Below are positions 1 through 7,895 of a DNA stretch of 64,000 nucleotides, one piece after another. This DNA comes from Eubacteriaceae bacterium UBA6119 (GTDB taxonomy: Bacteria; Bacillota; Clostridia; Eubacteriales; UBA1433): positions 1-64,000 of the forward strand of contig DIVZ01000001.1 of assembly GCA_002423395.1 (NCBI GenBank), read 5' to 3'. Below the pieces are notes generated by a model. The model was not told the origin of the DNA and searched no databases. It was given only the letters and a program-made list of their open reading frames with translations. A program made the position numbers and the translations under genes. Position 1 is the stretch's first letter. Every line of letters begins with the position of its first letter.

Positions 1-16
1 TTTTTTATATTATCTG

Positions 17-1210
17 TTATTCTATAACTTCCGCTACAACGCCCGAACCTACTGTTCTTCCGCCTTCTCTTATAGCAAATCTTAATTCTTTTTCAAGTGC
101 TATAGGAGTGATAAGGTCTATTGTCATTGAGATGTTATCTCCCGGCATTACCATTTCAGCTCCGTCCGCAAGTTCTACTACTCCTGTAACGTCTGTTGTT
201 CTGAAATAGAACTGCGGTCTGTATCCGTTAAAGAACGGTGTATGTCTTCCGCCTTCTTCTTTTGTTAAGATATATACTTCAGACTTAAATTTCGTATGAG
301 GTTTGATTGAACCCGGTTTTGCCAGTACTTGTCCTCTTTCGATTTCTTTTCTGTCTACGCCTCTTAACAGTACTCCGATGTTATCCCCTGCTCTGCCTTC
401 GTCAAGGATTTTCTTGAACATTTCCACACCTGTTACTACTGATTTTCTGCTGTCTTTTTTAAGTCCTACTATTTCTATTTCTTCGCCTGTTTTGATTATG
501 CCTTTTTCTACTCTGCCTGTTGCTACTGTTCCTCTTCCTGTTATGGAGAATACGTCTTCTACAGGCATTAAGAAAGGTTTGTCTATATCTCTTACAGGTT
601 CAGGTATAAAGGAATCTACCGCTTCCATAAGTTTTAATATTTTGTCGCCCCATTCTCCCATCGGGTCGTCAAGAGCTTTAAGCGCGCTTCCTACTATTAT
701 CGGGGTATCGTCTCCGGGGAACTCATACTGGTCTAGAAGTTCTCTTACTTCCATTTCAACAAGTTCTATAAGTTCGGGGTCGTCTACCATATCTTCTTTA
801 TTTAGAAATACTACTATATACGGAACATTAACCTGTCTTGCCAAGAGTATATGTTCTCTTGTCTGGGGCATCGGACCGTCTGCCGCGCTTACTACGAGTA
901 TTGCTCCGTCCATCTGCGCTGCTCCTGTTATCATGTTCTTTACATAGTCGGCATGTCCCGGGCAGTCTACGTGCGCGTAGTGTCTGTTTGGTGTTTCATA
1001 TTCTACGTGCGCTGTAGCTATTGTTATGCCTCTTTCTCTCTCTTCCGGCGCTTTATCGATATTTTCAAATGCTACATATGAGCCTGTGCCGTATCTTTTA
1101 TTAAGCACCATTGTTATTGCTGCCGTAAGGGTTGTCTTGCCGTGGTCTACGTGTCCTATTGTTCCTATGTTTACATGCGGTTTCTCTCTGTTATACTTTG
1201 CTTTCGCCAT
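17..1210 (-). CDS. tuf: Elongation factor Tu
   Basis: EF-Tu is the GTPase that carries aminoacyl-tRNA to the ribosomal A site. The 397-residue product has the usual EF-Tu length. The N-terminal G domain carries GHVDHGKT (about residues 19-26), DCPGHADY and NKED, and it is followed by the two beta-barrel domains, ending in the typical VAEVIE tail. The frame is open eight codons further upstream, but the ATG at 1210 is chosen because GAGGAG lies at the right distance before it and homologues begin MAKAKYNREK. It lies downstream of two tRNA genes on the same strand, an old tRNA-tuf linkage. Very high certainty. Confidence 0.98.
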   Translation of the reverse strand: MAKAKYNREKPHVNIGTIGHVDHGKTTLTAAITMVLNKRYGTGSYVAFENIDKAPEERERGITIATAHVEYETPNRHYAHVDCPGHADYVKNMITGAAQMDGAILVVSAADGPMPQTREHILLARQVNVPYIVVFLNKEDMVDDPELIELVEMEVRELLDQYEFPGDDTPIIVGSALKALDDPMGEWGDKILKLMEAVDSFIPEPVRDIDKPFLMPVEDVFSITGRGTVATGRVEKGIIKTGEEIEIVGLKKDSRKSVVTGVEMFKKILDEGRAGDNIGVLLRGVDRKEIERGQVLAKPGSIKPHTKFKSEVYILTKEEGGRHTPFFNGYRPQFYFRTTDVTGVVELADGAEMVMPGDNISMTIDLITPIALEKELRFAIREGGRTVGSGVVAEVIE

Positions 1211-1288
1211 CTTTATTTTCTCCTCATTTATCAAAAGGTTTATAATAAACTTTATAAATTATATCATATTTACCATAATCTTATTAAT

Positions 1289-1315
1289 TTGTAAATAATT
1301 TTTAATTATTTACAA
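1289..1315. repeat. Perfect 12-bp inverted repeat 3' of the broken gene
   Basis: TTGTAAATAATT (1289-1300) and AATTATTTACAA (1304-1315) are exact reverse complements with a 3-nt loop. It sits just past the stop codon of the interrupted gene and about 80 bp before the tuf start. No run of T follows, so it is not a classical terminator. It may still cap a 3' end or act as a protein-binding palindrome. Confidence 0.5.
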
Positions 1316-1319
1316 TATA

Positions 1320-1988
1320 TTAAATATCGATATATATATCTGATGCTTGCTTATTTATCCAATTTTTAATAGTTAGCATTAGATTATTTATATTGTTAGT
1401 TAAAATATCTACTTTATCGTATTCAAACAGAATATTTATTTCATTTTCGGTTTTATCCTTATTGGCACCAAAATACAAAATAGATATATGTTCTTTAATG
1501 CTTTTAAGACCGAATACATTATGACTTTCTTTTGCCCTAAGAAAATTACTAGCTTCTTTAATATCCTTTGGCATCCAAACTGAATTTAAATATTTATTAG
1601 CTTGGTCATTAAATAATATAAAAGAATCCATATCATAGTATACTTTAGTATCTTTAAAGATTAAATCGTTCTTTATATTACTACTAAATTCTAATAATTT
1701 AAATCCATATAAGTTTAAATCTGTTTTCTCAAATCTATAATGTTTTAGAATAAAAAAATTGGTTTTTAAAAAGTCAATATATTCAACTACAATATTTATA
1801 TTTTTATCTAAAAATTTACTTCCAGCGTTATATTTATCAAATAACTAAAGTGCAATTAATAATGTTAAAAAAGAACAAAGTACAGCTAATAAGCTAATGA
1901 TTATATTAACTTTGATTTCATCTAGAAAAAAATATAATGATACTATTATTATGAAAAAACCAATTAATACTATTATGCTTTTTTTCAT
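1320..1988 (-). pseudogene. Membrane-anchored protein gene interrupted by an in-frame TAG
   Basis: One reading frame runs from the ATG at 1988 to the TAA at 1320-1322 and is broken only by a TAG at 1845-1847. The first 47 codons encode two hydrophobic helices (start MKKSIIVLIGFF). The roughly 174 codons after the TAG encode a soluble, lysine/asparagine-rich domain that ends in SDIYIDI. The frame is identical on both sides, so I read this as a nonsense mutation (CAG to TAG would suffice) in a protein of about 222 residues. The family is not recognised. The start has only a weak purine-rich site upstream. TAG is an ordinary stop elsewhere in this window (argH, for example), which argues against code reassignment. 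A 103-residue ORF from an internal ATG at 1631 is the C-terminal part of the same frame. Confidence 0.7.
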
Positions 1989-2034
1989 TAATAACTTCTT
2001 TCATTACTGTAAATATTAAAAATCCTAAAATAAT

Positions 2035-2110
2035 TGGAGCCTGCGAACGGACTTGAACCGGCGACCCCATCCTTACCATGGATGTGCTCTACCAACTGAG
2101 CTACGCAGGC
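2035..2110 (-). tRNA. tRNA-Thr (GGT)
   Basis: The minus strand folds into a full cloverleaf. The 7-bp acceptor stem is GCCTGCG/CGCAGGC, there is a D arm and a GGTTCAAGTCC T arm, and the anticodon stem CATCC/GGATG closes the loop ATGGTAA, giving anticodon GGT. CCA is encoded. It lies 3 nt downstream of tRNA-Tyr, so the two are processed from one transcript. Confidence 0.96.
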
Positions 2111-2113
2111 TAA

Positions 2114-2198
2114 TGGTGGAGGGAGATGGATTTGAACCATCGTAGGCGCCGCCAACGGATTTACAGTCCGCCCCCTTTAGCCACTCGGGCATCCCTCC
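2114..2198 (-). tRNA. tRNA-Tyr (GTA)
   Basis: A class II tRNA of 85 nt including the encoded CCA. The acceptor stem is GGAGGGA/TCCCTCC, the anticodon loop CTGTAAA gives GTA, and a long variable arm (around GGCGGCGCC) precedes a normal T arm. It is first in the tRNA-Tyr, tRNA-Thr, tuf order. Confidence 0.96.
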
Positions 2199-2208
2199 GG
2201 CGGTTTAT

Positions 2209-2237
2209 ATAATACTAAATAAAGCATATATAGTCAA
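2209..2237 (-). promoter_or_regulatory. Promoter of the tRNA-Tyr/tRNA-Thr transcript
   Basis: On the minus strand TTGACT (2237-2232) is followed after 17 nt by TATTAT (2214-2209). The spacing is consensus and it lies about 11 nt before the tRNA-Tyr 5' end. Confidence 0.75.
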
Positions 2238-2435
2238 TATTTTTTTAAATATCAGAATGCTTTAAACATCAGCAAAATCAAAACAAAATAATATTATTAA
2301 ATATTGCGTGATTTTTTTTATGAATTATTTCAATTATACTACATAATTTTAAAAAATAGAATAAATCAAGTGTTTGTTTTTGCGCTGTGAATAAATATGT
2401 ATTATAATTATAATGTTAAATTCCGGAGGATTATA

Positions 2436-3002
2436 ATGACTGTTAATTTAAACAGAAACCAGATAGACAAATTTAATATATATAAATCGCGATTAAAACG
2501 GGAATGGTTTTTTTCACCTGACGGCATACACGGGCTTGTGCATATACAAAGAGTGTTGATTTATGTTTTATTGCTGTCTGATGAGCTGAATATATCAGAG
2601 CGGGACTTAGATTTGCTGTGCCATTGCTCACTATATCACGATATAGGAAGAACAAATGATTACGTTGACGATAACCACGGCGCTGAGAGCTGTAAAAAAC
2701 TATTAAATCTTAATCTATATGTGCCTGACAGGGAAGATGATAAAGACATACTTAATTTTATAATAAAAGGACACTGCATAAATGACGCCAAAGCAATCGG
2801 CAGCATATCGGATTATGCTATATCTGATGCTCAGAGGGCTGTGGATCTATTCAAATTATTCAAAGACTGCGACGCGCTTGACAGAGTGCGTGTTGACCAC
2901 CTTGATATAAATTATTTAAGATATGAGCAGAGTAAAAAATATGTCTCTTTTGCGTGGGATATATTTAAAAATCCTCACTATATAGCGAGCTTAGTTTATT
3001 AA
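2436..3002 (+). CDS. HD-domain phosphohydrolase
   Basis: A 188-residue protein with the metal-binding pattern of the HD superfamily: a first His in GIHGLVHIQRV, the HD pair in LYHDIGR, a His in DNHGAE, and a late Asp in DCDALDRVR. Such enzymes hydrolyse phosphate esters, nucleotides or second messengers, and the substrate cannot be read from the sequence. An in-frame ATG lies 13 codons upstream, but the ATG at 2436 follows CGGAGGA at a proper distance and is preferred. It is a single gene with a terminator at its end. The family is clear and the role unknown. Confidence 0.85.
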   Translation: MTVNLNRNQIDKFNIYKSRLKREWFFSPDGIHGLVHIQRVLIYVLLLSDELNISERDLDLLCHCSLYHDIGRTNDYVDDNHGAESCKKLLNLNLYVPDREDDKDILNFIIKGHCINDAKAIGSISDYAISDAQRAVDLFKLFKDCDALDRVRVDHLDINYLRYEQSKKYVSFAWDIFKNPHYIASLVY

Positions 3003-3046
3003 ATTTCTTATTGCAGATTTAATCATTTTAAACATAATAAAGCAAA

Positions 3047-3079
3047 AATCCCCCAAGCTTTTTTATCGCTTGAGGGATT
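3047..3079. terminator. Bidirectional terminator between convergent genes
   Basis: AATCCCCCAAGC (3047-3058) pairs with GCTTGAGGGATT (3068-3079). T runs lie on both sides. On the minus strand the single imperfect pair becomes a G-U wobble, so it probably serves mainly the aconitase X operon. Confidence 0.75.
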
Positions 3080-3085
3080 GTTTTT

Positions 3086-3529
3086 TTATTCAGCTATTAC
3101 CGTTCCGTCTTCTTTTACCGTTATGCTCATTCCCGTTTTAACATATTCTAAAAATTCCTCACCCAAATTATCTATGGTAGGCATATTAACATCGTCAAGC
3201 CACACATCGGTAAGTATGCATCCAGCGGCTGCAAGCGAGTCTATAGGCTGAGAAAAAAGCATGCAGGCAGGTTGTCTGCCCATAGCTGCAGCGGAAAACA
3301 ATACAAGCCCTCCTGTAGTTGAACCTATTGTCTGCGGCATACACAGTGCGGTTTTAGCCATAGGTTTTTCGTATAAGTCGCAGTTGTTCTGGTCGGAGCA
3401 TTTTGCCGTTTTGTCATTAAACATAAGGCTCTTCTGAAAACTTGCGAGCGTATTAAACCCTTTATGAGAAACTAAAGCAGTTGCTTTGCACTGCCCGGGT
3501 ACAACGGGACGTCCTTTAAATTCTCTCAT
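3086..3529 (-). CDS. Aconitase X small (swivel) subunit
   Basis: A 147-residue protein of the DUF126/AcnX swivel-domain family. It begins MREFKGRPVVPGQ, keeps the family's early VVPG signature and a mid-protein IGSTTGGLVLFSAAAMG stretch, and has the normal length of the separate small subunit. In two-subunit AcnX enzymes this domain closes over the active site of the large subunit. The stop of the large-subunit gene and this start overlap by one base (TAATG), so the two are translationally coupled. AcnX members act as phosphomevalonate dehydratase in archaea and as cis-3-hydroxyproline dehydratase in some bacteria. Which substrate is used here is unknown. Confidence 0.85.
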   Translation of the reverse strand: MREFKGRPVVPGQCKATALVSHKGFNTLASFQKSLMFNDKTAKCSDQNNCDLYEKPMAKTALCMPQTIGSTTGGLVLFSAAAMGRQPACMLFSQPIDSLAAAGCILTDVWLDDVNMPTIDNLGEEFLEYVKTGMSITVKEDGTVIAE

Positions 3530-4800
3530 TACTTTTCACCTCCCGTAATAATGCCAAGCACTTCGTCATCGGTACGATATCTTGCGCTTGTATAAGTTCT
3601 TAGCTTGTTGGAGTTTGTTATTACAGGCATTTTACCGCACTGAGGATTGTTCATAAACATCAGCGGGCAAATATAGCTTAAAATAACTCCTGTATTTTTA
3701 AGTCTCTGCGCGTATTCTGTTTTTTCAAATGCTTCAATTACAGCAGGCGCTGAGGTAAGCACTGTTGTAAGCGCAACTTTGCTGCGATTATTTTTCTTAA
3801 TGCCTTCTTCAATTTTTTCTGTCCATTCTTTCAACTCATGAATAGATAAATGCGGACATCCTATAAAGCACATAGCAGGCTTTGCAGAAACGTCTTTCCA
3901 TATACATGGATATTGTTTGTATACACGTTCCAGTTCCGCGTCATCTATTACATATATTTTTGCATCAGATTTTATAAGTGACTGACCATGCTCAACCGCT
4001 TCCGGCGTAAGCCCTTCTATATGATACAGTCCAACAGCTCCGTTGGATGCGGTAGCCGCGCCGAAGTTCTTTAAATATGAACAAACATTTTCATTCAGCT
4101 CATTTCCCAGGTGCTTGTCAAGTCCTTTAATATAAGGCACTTCCTCCATTACCCTCATGCCTACAGCGCTTCCCAAAATCTGAGCCTGAGGCAGCTTTTC
4201 GCATTTAACTTCTATTATCCATGTTGCTTTTCTTCCTTCATCGGTAAGCAGTCCGAAATAAGGCACATATCCTGCAACAGAACCAAACAAGTCTATTATG
4301 CCCGAATTACGGTTGCATCTTGCTCCGAGTACGCTGTTAGCATACACCACAGCAGACGATTCCGCCCATGATAACACTTCCCCTTTTTGCGGTTTGTTGC
4401 CTACCTCGTCAAAATAGCAAGCGCAAGTGAAAGCGTTTTTATCCATAAGCCCCAGCTTGTTAAGCTGATTTTCATAGCTTTCCTGTTTTGAGTACATTAT
4501 TTTAAAGAACAGTTTTTGCATTAAATTTGTAGGTATATTTTTATCAATCGGCCTGGGGTCTACGGAAAACTTTTGTTCCGAGACTGCGCCTGCTTCTATT
4601 AATTTATCCATTAGGCTGTACATCTCGCTCATTACAGATAGACCGAAGCTGGTAACGAGATGATTGTATTTTCCTGTAACAGGCACCATTTTTTCGGCTC
4701 CGAACGCATCTCCGTACATTACCAAAGTTTTCATTACTTTGGCTTTTACATCTCCTTCGCTGCCGTTTAAAATAGCCTGCTGTCTTTCATCAAGTTTCAT
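3529..4800 (-). CDS. Aconitase X catalytic (large) subunit
   Basis: A 423-residue DUF521/AcnX catalytic protein, close to the usual 400-420. Family signatures are SWAESSAVVYANSVLGARCN (about 144-163) and TNSNKLRTYTSARY near the C terminus. Cysteines that could hold the iron-sulfur cluster are C126/C128, C311/C315 and C378. These enzymes dehydrate hydroxy acids or hydroxyproline. It is not a classical aconitase of the TCA cycle. The gene lies 14 bp after the flavoenzyme gene and overlaps the small-subunit gene, so three genes form one operon. The downstream step is probably reduction by the flavoenzyme, which is an inference. Confidence 0.85.
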   Translation of the reverse strand: MKLDERQQAILNGSEGDVKAKVMKTLVMYGDAFGAEKMVPVTGKYNHLVTSFGLSVMSEMYSLMDKLIEAGAVSEQKFSVDPRPIDKNIPTNLMQKLFFKIMYSKQESYENQLNKLGLMDKNAFTCACYFDEVGNKPQKGEVLSWAESSAVVYANSVLGARCNRNSGIIDLFGSVAGYVPYFGLLTDEGRKATWIIEVKCEKLPQAQILGSAVGMRVMEEVPYIKGLDKHLGNELNENVCSYLKNFGAATASNGAVGLYHIEGLTPEAVEHGQSLIKSDAKIYVIDDAELERVYKQYPCIWKDVSAKPAMCFIGCPHLSIHELKEWTEKIEEGIKKNNRSKVALTTVLTSAPAVIEAFEKTEYAQRLKNTGVILSYICPLMFMNNPQCGKMPVITNSNKLRTYTSARYRTDDEVLGIITGGEK

Positions 4801-4814
4801 TTATGCCGCCCCCT

Positions 4815-7082
4815 TTACAATTTTATCGCAAGGCGGTATGCGGCGCGGTTGGCTTCAAGAACTCTGCCGCCCGCAAAGCTGTCGCCGATATTATAAATTT
4901 CAGGCGCACAGTGTTGTTTTAAAAGTTCAAAATACAAATTGTCGTCTGCTTTTCCGCCCATTGCAAACACAACCATGTCTGCTTTAATGGCTTCAGCTTC
5001 ATATTCCTCTCCTACTTTCGGAGCAAGCGGATTAGGAATATTTTTAGGAAGTATAGGCTGCCATGTGTTGTAAGGATCGGGAACATTTTTATGTACGTTC
5101 TTTTTAATGTTTACAGCCCCTTGGCTGAAAGACTCCACTTTTGCCATGTTTATCAGCCTTACTCCATTACGCTTCATGTAATGTATAAGATGCCCTCTGT
5201 TAGCCGTGCACGCTCCGTCCATGAAATACGGAATCATTTCGACTATCGTTACATTGCAGTTTTTCTCATAACTGAGCCAATATCCGGTTTCGCATCCCAC
5301 AACTCCGCCGCCGATAATTACGATATCTTTTACATCCCCCAAAAGATCAGGTTTTACAAGCAAATCTGTAGCCTGCACACATTTCATTTGCTCAATTCCC
5401 GGTATGCGCAAATTCATACCTTTGGTTCCTATCGCGGTAACAATGGTATCGTATTTCTTATCTTTAAGCATCTCTGCATCGGCAGACTTATTTATAAAAT
5501 TAATTTGTTTGTTTTCTATTGCTTTGTTAATCTGCGCTTCCATAAATACGAGATAATTCTCAAAGTCATATTTGCCTGCCGGGACTGAACCCGCTATCAT
5601 TTTACCTCCTACCTTATCCCCCGCTTCGTAAAGGTCTATCTTATGGCCTCTTGCCGATGCGGTAAGCGCAAAGTTCATACCAGCCGGTCCCGCGCCGATT
5701 ACGGCTATTGTTTTTATTTTTTCCGGAACTGAAGGAATTTCAGGTATGGTATCTTCAAAGCCTGTGCGGGCATTAACTGCGCACTGCGGATGTCCGCCGT
5801 CTACAAACTCATTAATGCAGCCTTCCTGACAGCCTATGCACGGGCGAATTGCCGATACATCTCCCGCATATGTTTTATTAGGCCACTCCGGGTCGGCAAG
5901 AAGCGGACGGCCGAGCATTATCATGTCGCACATTCCGTCTCTTAGCGCTTTTTCAGCTAAATCGGGATATCCTAATTTGCCTACCGCTACAATCGGAACT
6001 TTCAGCCCTGCGTTAGACAGCACATTGTTTTTTTCAAAATCATCCTTTACAAGTTTTGCCACTTTAAGGAAGCATCCCGCCGGCATTCCCGCAGACGGAT
6101 GAGGAAGCCACCAGTTATCGTAGCATCCCAAATCGACGTCAAACATATCTACTCCGGCTTTTACAAGATTTTTCATATACGCTATGGTATCCGCGCTGCT
6201 TCTTCCGCCGGTGAATTTTTTAAGCGACTTTGCTTTTTTCATATCCTCGCCGTAAGTTTCTTCCAAGGCTAATGATAAATCTATGCGATACATTATAGGA
6301 TAATCCGGACCTACTCTACGCCTTATTTCTTCTATTAAATCTATCCCGAATCTCTGCCAGTCGGCATAGCGGCCCATCTTACGCCTGTTAAACGCCGGAT
6401 TTGTAATCTGGTCTAGCAGGTATCCTTCATGCCCGTGTAGGTATACACCGTCGAGGCCGCATGCTTTAGCATCCGCTGCCGCCTGACCGCCGTTTTTAAT
6501 AATTTTTTTCAAACTCCCGTCCGAGAACCGCAAACAAGGCACTTCCGGAATATAAAAGTTAGGATTAAACGATGCTGAGCCGGGGAATTTGTGCTGATTT
6601 ACAAGACACTGCGGATTACCTACTCTTCCGAGCCCCGGCGTAAGCTGAATAAAAATTCTGCTTCCATAACTGTGCACCCCCTGCGCAAGGTCGCGCCAGC
6701 CCACTAAAACGGTACGGCTTCTGTCAATTCTGGGGAAATAGCTTAAATTACCCTTTTCCGCGATTGAATTGTCAATTCCGTGAGATATGGGAATTAAGCC
6801 TGTCGCAAGAAGCGCTGTGCCGCCTTTTGCGCGCGTAAAAAAATACTGCTGCATTTTGTCGTTTGGTCGTCCTGTTTCTTCGCACATATCGATGTTGCCC
6901 ATCGGCGCCATCATAAGTCTGTTTTTAAGCGTAAGCTTGTTTACGCGTATCGGTGAGAAAATGCAGTCATAAGGGTAAAGATCTCCGCTCATACGTGCAA
7001 TACCGCTTTGCCTGCCTTCTTCAGTGCTCACCCAATTGCCATAGCTGTCAATTAATTCCTGAACAAACAAATCTGTTTTCAT
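4815..7082 (-). CDS. Old-yellow-enzyme family FMN/4Fe-4S/FAD oxidoreductase
   Basis: A 755-residue enzyme built like 2,4-dienoyl-CoA reductase and the bile-acid enzymes BaiCD/BaiH. An N-terminal FMN TIM barrel (about 40-410) carries HGHEGYLLDQ near 216-225. Four cysteines for a 4Fe-4S cluster follow (C415, C418, C422, C434). A C-terminal FAD/NAD(P)H module has GAGPAG at 463-468 and GGGVVG at 591-596. Such enzymes pass electrons from NAD(P)H through FAD and Fe-S to FMN and reduce activated C=C bonds. It is first in the operon with the two AcnX subunits and divergent from a TetR regulator. About 30-40 extra N-terminal residues and a longer C-terminal half make it larger than typical 640-680 residue relatives. 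Confidence 0.85.
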   Translation of the reverse strand: MKTDLFVQELIDSYGNWVSTEEGRQSGIARMSGDLYPYDCIFSPIRVNKLTLKNRLMMAPMGNIDMCEETGRPNDKMQQYFFTRAKGGTALLATGLIPISHGIDNSIAEKGNLSYFPRIDRSRTVLVGWRDLAQGVHSYGSRIFIQLTPGLGRVGNPQCLVNQHKFPGSASFNPNFYIPEVPCLRFSDGSLKKIIKNGGQAAADAKACGLDGVYLHGHEGYLLDQITNPAFNRRKMGRYADWQRFGIDLIEEIRRRVGPDYPIMYRIDLSLALEETYGEDMKKAKSLKKFTGGRSSADTIAYMKNLVKAGVDMFDVDLGCYDNWWLPHPSAGMPAGCFLKVAKLVKDDFEKNNVLSNAGLKVPIVAVGKLGYPDLAEKALRDGMCDMIMLGRPLLADPEWPNKTYAGDVSAIRPCIGCQEGCINEFVDGGHPQCAVNARTGFEDTIPEIPSVPEKIKTIAVIGAGPAGMNFALTASARGHKIDLYEAGDKVGGKMIAGSVPAGKYDFENYLVFMEAQINKAIENKQINFINKSADAEMLKDKKYDTIVTAIGTKGMNLRIPGIEQMKCVQATDLLVKPDLLGDVKDIVIIGGGVVGCETGYWLSYEKNCNVTIVEMIPYFMDGACTANRGHLIHYMKRNGVRLINMAKVESFSQGAVNIKKNVHKNVPDPYNTWQPILPKNIPNPLAPKVGEEYEAEAIKADMVVFAMGGKADDNLYFELLKQHCAPEIYNIGDSFAGGRVLEANRAAYRLAIKL

Positions 7083-7163
7083 TCAGATAACTCTCCTTTC
7101 ATTTTTATTATGATAAATTTTATTGTCAATTCCTTTTTAATTTGACTTAAACGGCTCTATGTG

Positions 7164-7224
7164 ATACTTTTTGTATTGTATAGAAATTATATCATATTTA
7201 CATTTTTGTAAACGATACAAAAAG
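7164..7224. promoter_or_regulatory. Inverted-repeat operator region between the divergent flavoenzyme and TetR genes
   Basis: CTTTTTGTATTGT (7167-7179) and ACGATACAAAAAG (7212-7224) match as inverted arms at 12 of 13 positions, 32 nt apart. Inside are two shorter palindromes, ATAC-TTTTT-GTAT (7164-7176) and TTGTA-AACGA-TACAA (7206-7220). Placement in the divergent intergenic region and overlap with the TetR ribosome binding site area suggest sites for the neighbouring regulator. Confidence 0.55.
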
Positions 7225-7237
7225 GAGTGTTTTGTCT

Positions 7238-7786
7238 ATGAATATGCACGAGGAAGAACACGAACTGGTAAAACAAAGCTTAACAGAGGCGCTGATTTCA
7301 TTAATGGATATAAAACCGTTTTCTGAAATTACAGTAACCGAACTCGTTTTAAAGGCAGGAGTTGCAAGAGCTACGTATTACAGGAATTTTTCATCCAAAG
7401 AACAAGTTCTGACCGATTATATAGACGAAATATTGCAAAGCTTTTATAATGAATATCCCGCGAATTCTATGCAGCAGCGAACACAATACGAACATATTTG
7501 CCATATACTTGATTATGTTATAAAATACAAAAGTCAATTAAGAATTCTTCATAAATCAGGACTTTCATCTTTATATTTAAACGGAATGAATAAATATTTT
7601 TTTGCAACTCTTAACAAAACCGCATTAACGGCTGATGATAAATTTAAAGTCTATGCTTTCGCGGGAGCGGAATTTAATATAATATTTAACTGGATTGTTA
7701 CCGGAGATGATGAAAATACCAAAGAAATTTCCTCATATTTAAAACGTTCCATGTTTAACTCATCTTTATTTGATAATAATAACTGA
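7238..7786 (+). CDS. TetR/AcrR-family transcriptional regulator
   Basis: A 182-residue protein with an N-terminal TetR helix-turn-helix (about 8-55), seen in FSEITVTELVLKAGVARATYY and the following FSSKEQVLTDYI. The C-terminal ligand domain is all-helical and not assignable. A TTG at 7232 is open in frame, but the ATG at 7238 sits better behind AAAGGAG. It is divergent from the AcnX/flavoenzyme operon with inverted repeats between them, so it probably represses that operon and itself until an inducer related to the substrate binds. Regulation is inferred from arrangement only. Confidence 0.88.
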   Translation: MNMHEEEHELVKQSLTEALISLMDIKPFSEITVTELVLKAGVARATYYRNFSSKEQVLTDYIDEILQSFYNEYPANSMQQRTQYEHICHILDYVIKYKSQLRILHKSGLSSLYLNGMNKYFFATLNKTALTADDKFKVYAFAGAEFNIIFNWIVTGDDENTKEISSYLKRSMFNSSLFDNNN

Positions 7787-7822
7787 TATATTTTTAGTTA
7801 TTCGGCCGACATATAAAAGCGA

Positions 7823-7862
7823 AATAGCTATACATCCTTCTTATATGGGATTTATAGCTATT
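7823..7862. terminator. Possible stem-loop between tetR-like gene and ychF
   Basis: AATAGCTATA (7823-7832) pairs exactly with TATAGCTATT (7853-7862) across a 20-nt loop, between two convergent genes. There is no clean T run, so it is a weak terminator candidate. Confidence 0.35.
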
Positions 7863-7895
7863 ATTAATTACAACTTTTTATTACTCTTAATTAGT

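Noticed and set aside
303..1298. Plus-strand ORFs opposite tuf
   Set aside because: They are antisense shadows of the highly conserved EF-Tu gene, with no start signals or coding character.
1320..1988. Amber (TAG) reassigned to an amino acid in this organism
   Set aside because: Other genes in the window end with TAG (argH, the methyltransferase, the SHOCT-like gene) in ordinary positions, so TAG acts as a stop. A single mutation is simpler.
3529..4800. Classical aconitase of the TCA cycle
   Set aside because: The length, the separate small subunit and the SWAESSAVVYANS signature are those of aconitase X, a different branch with other substrates.
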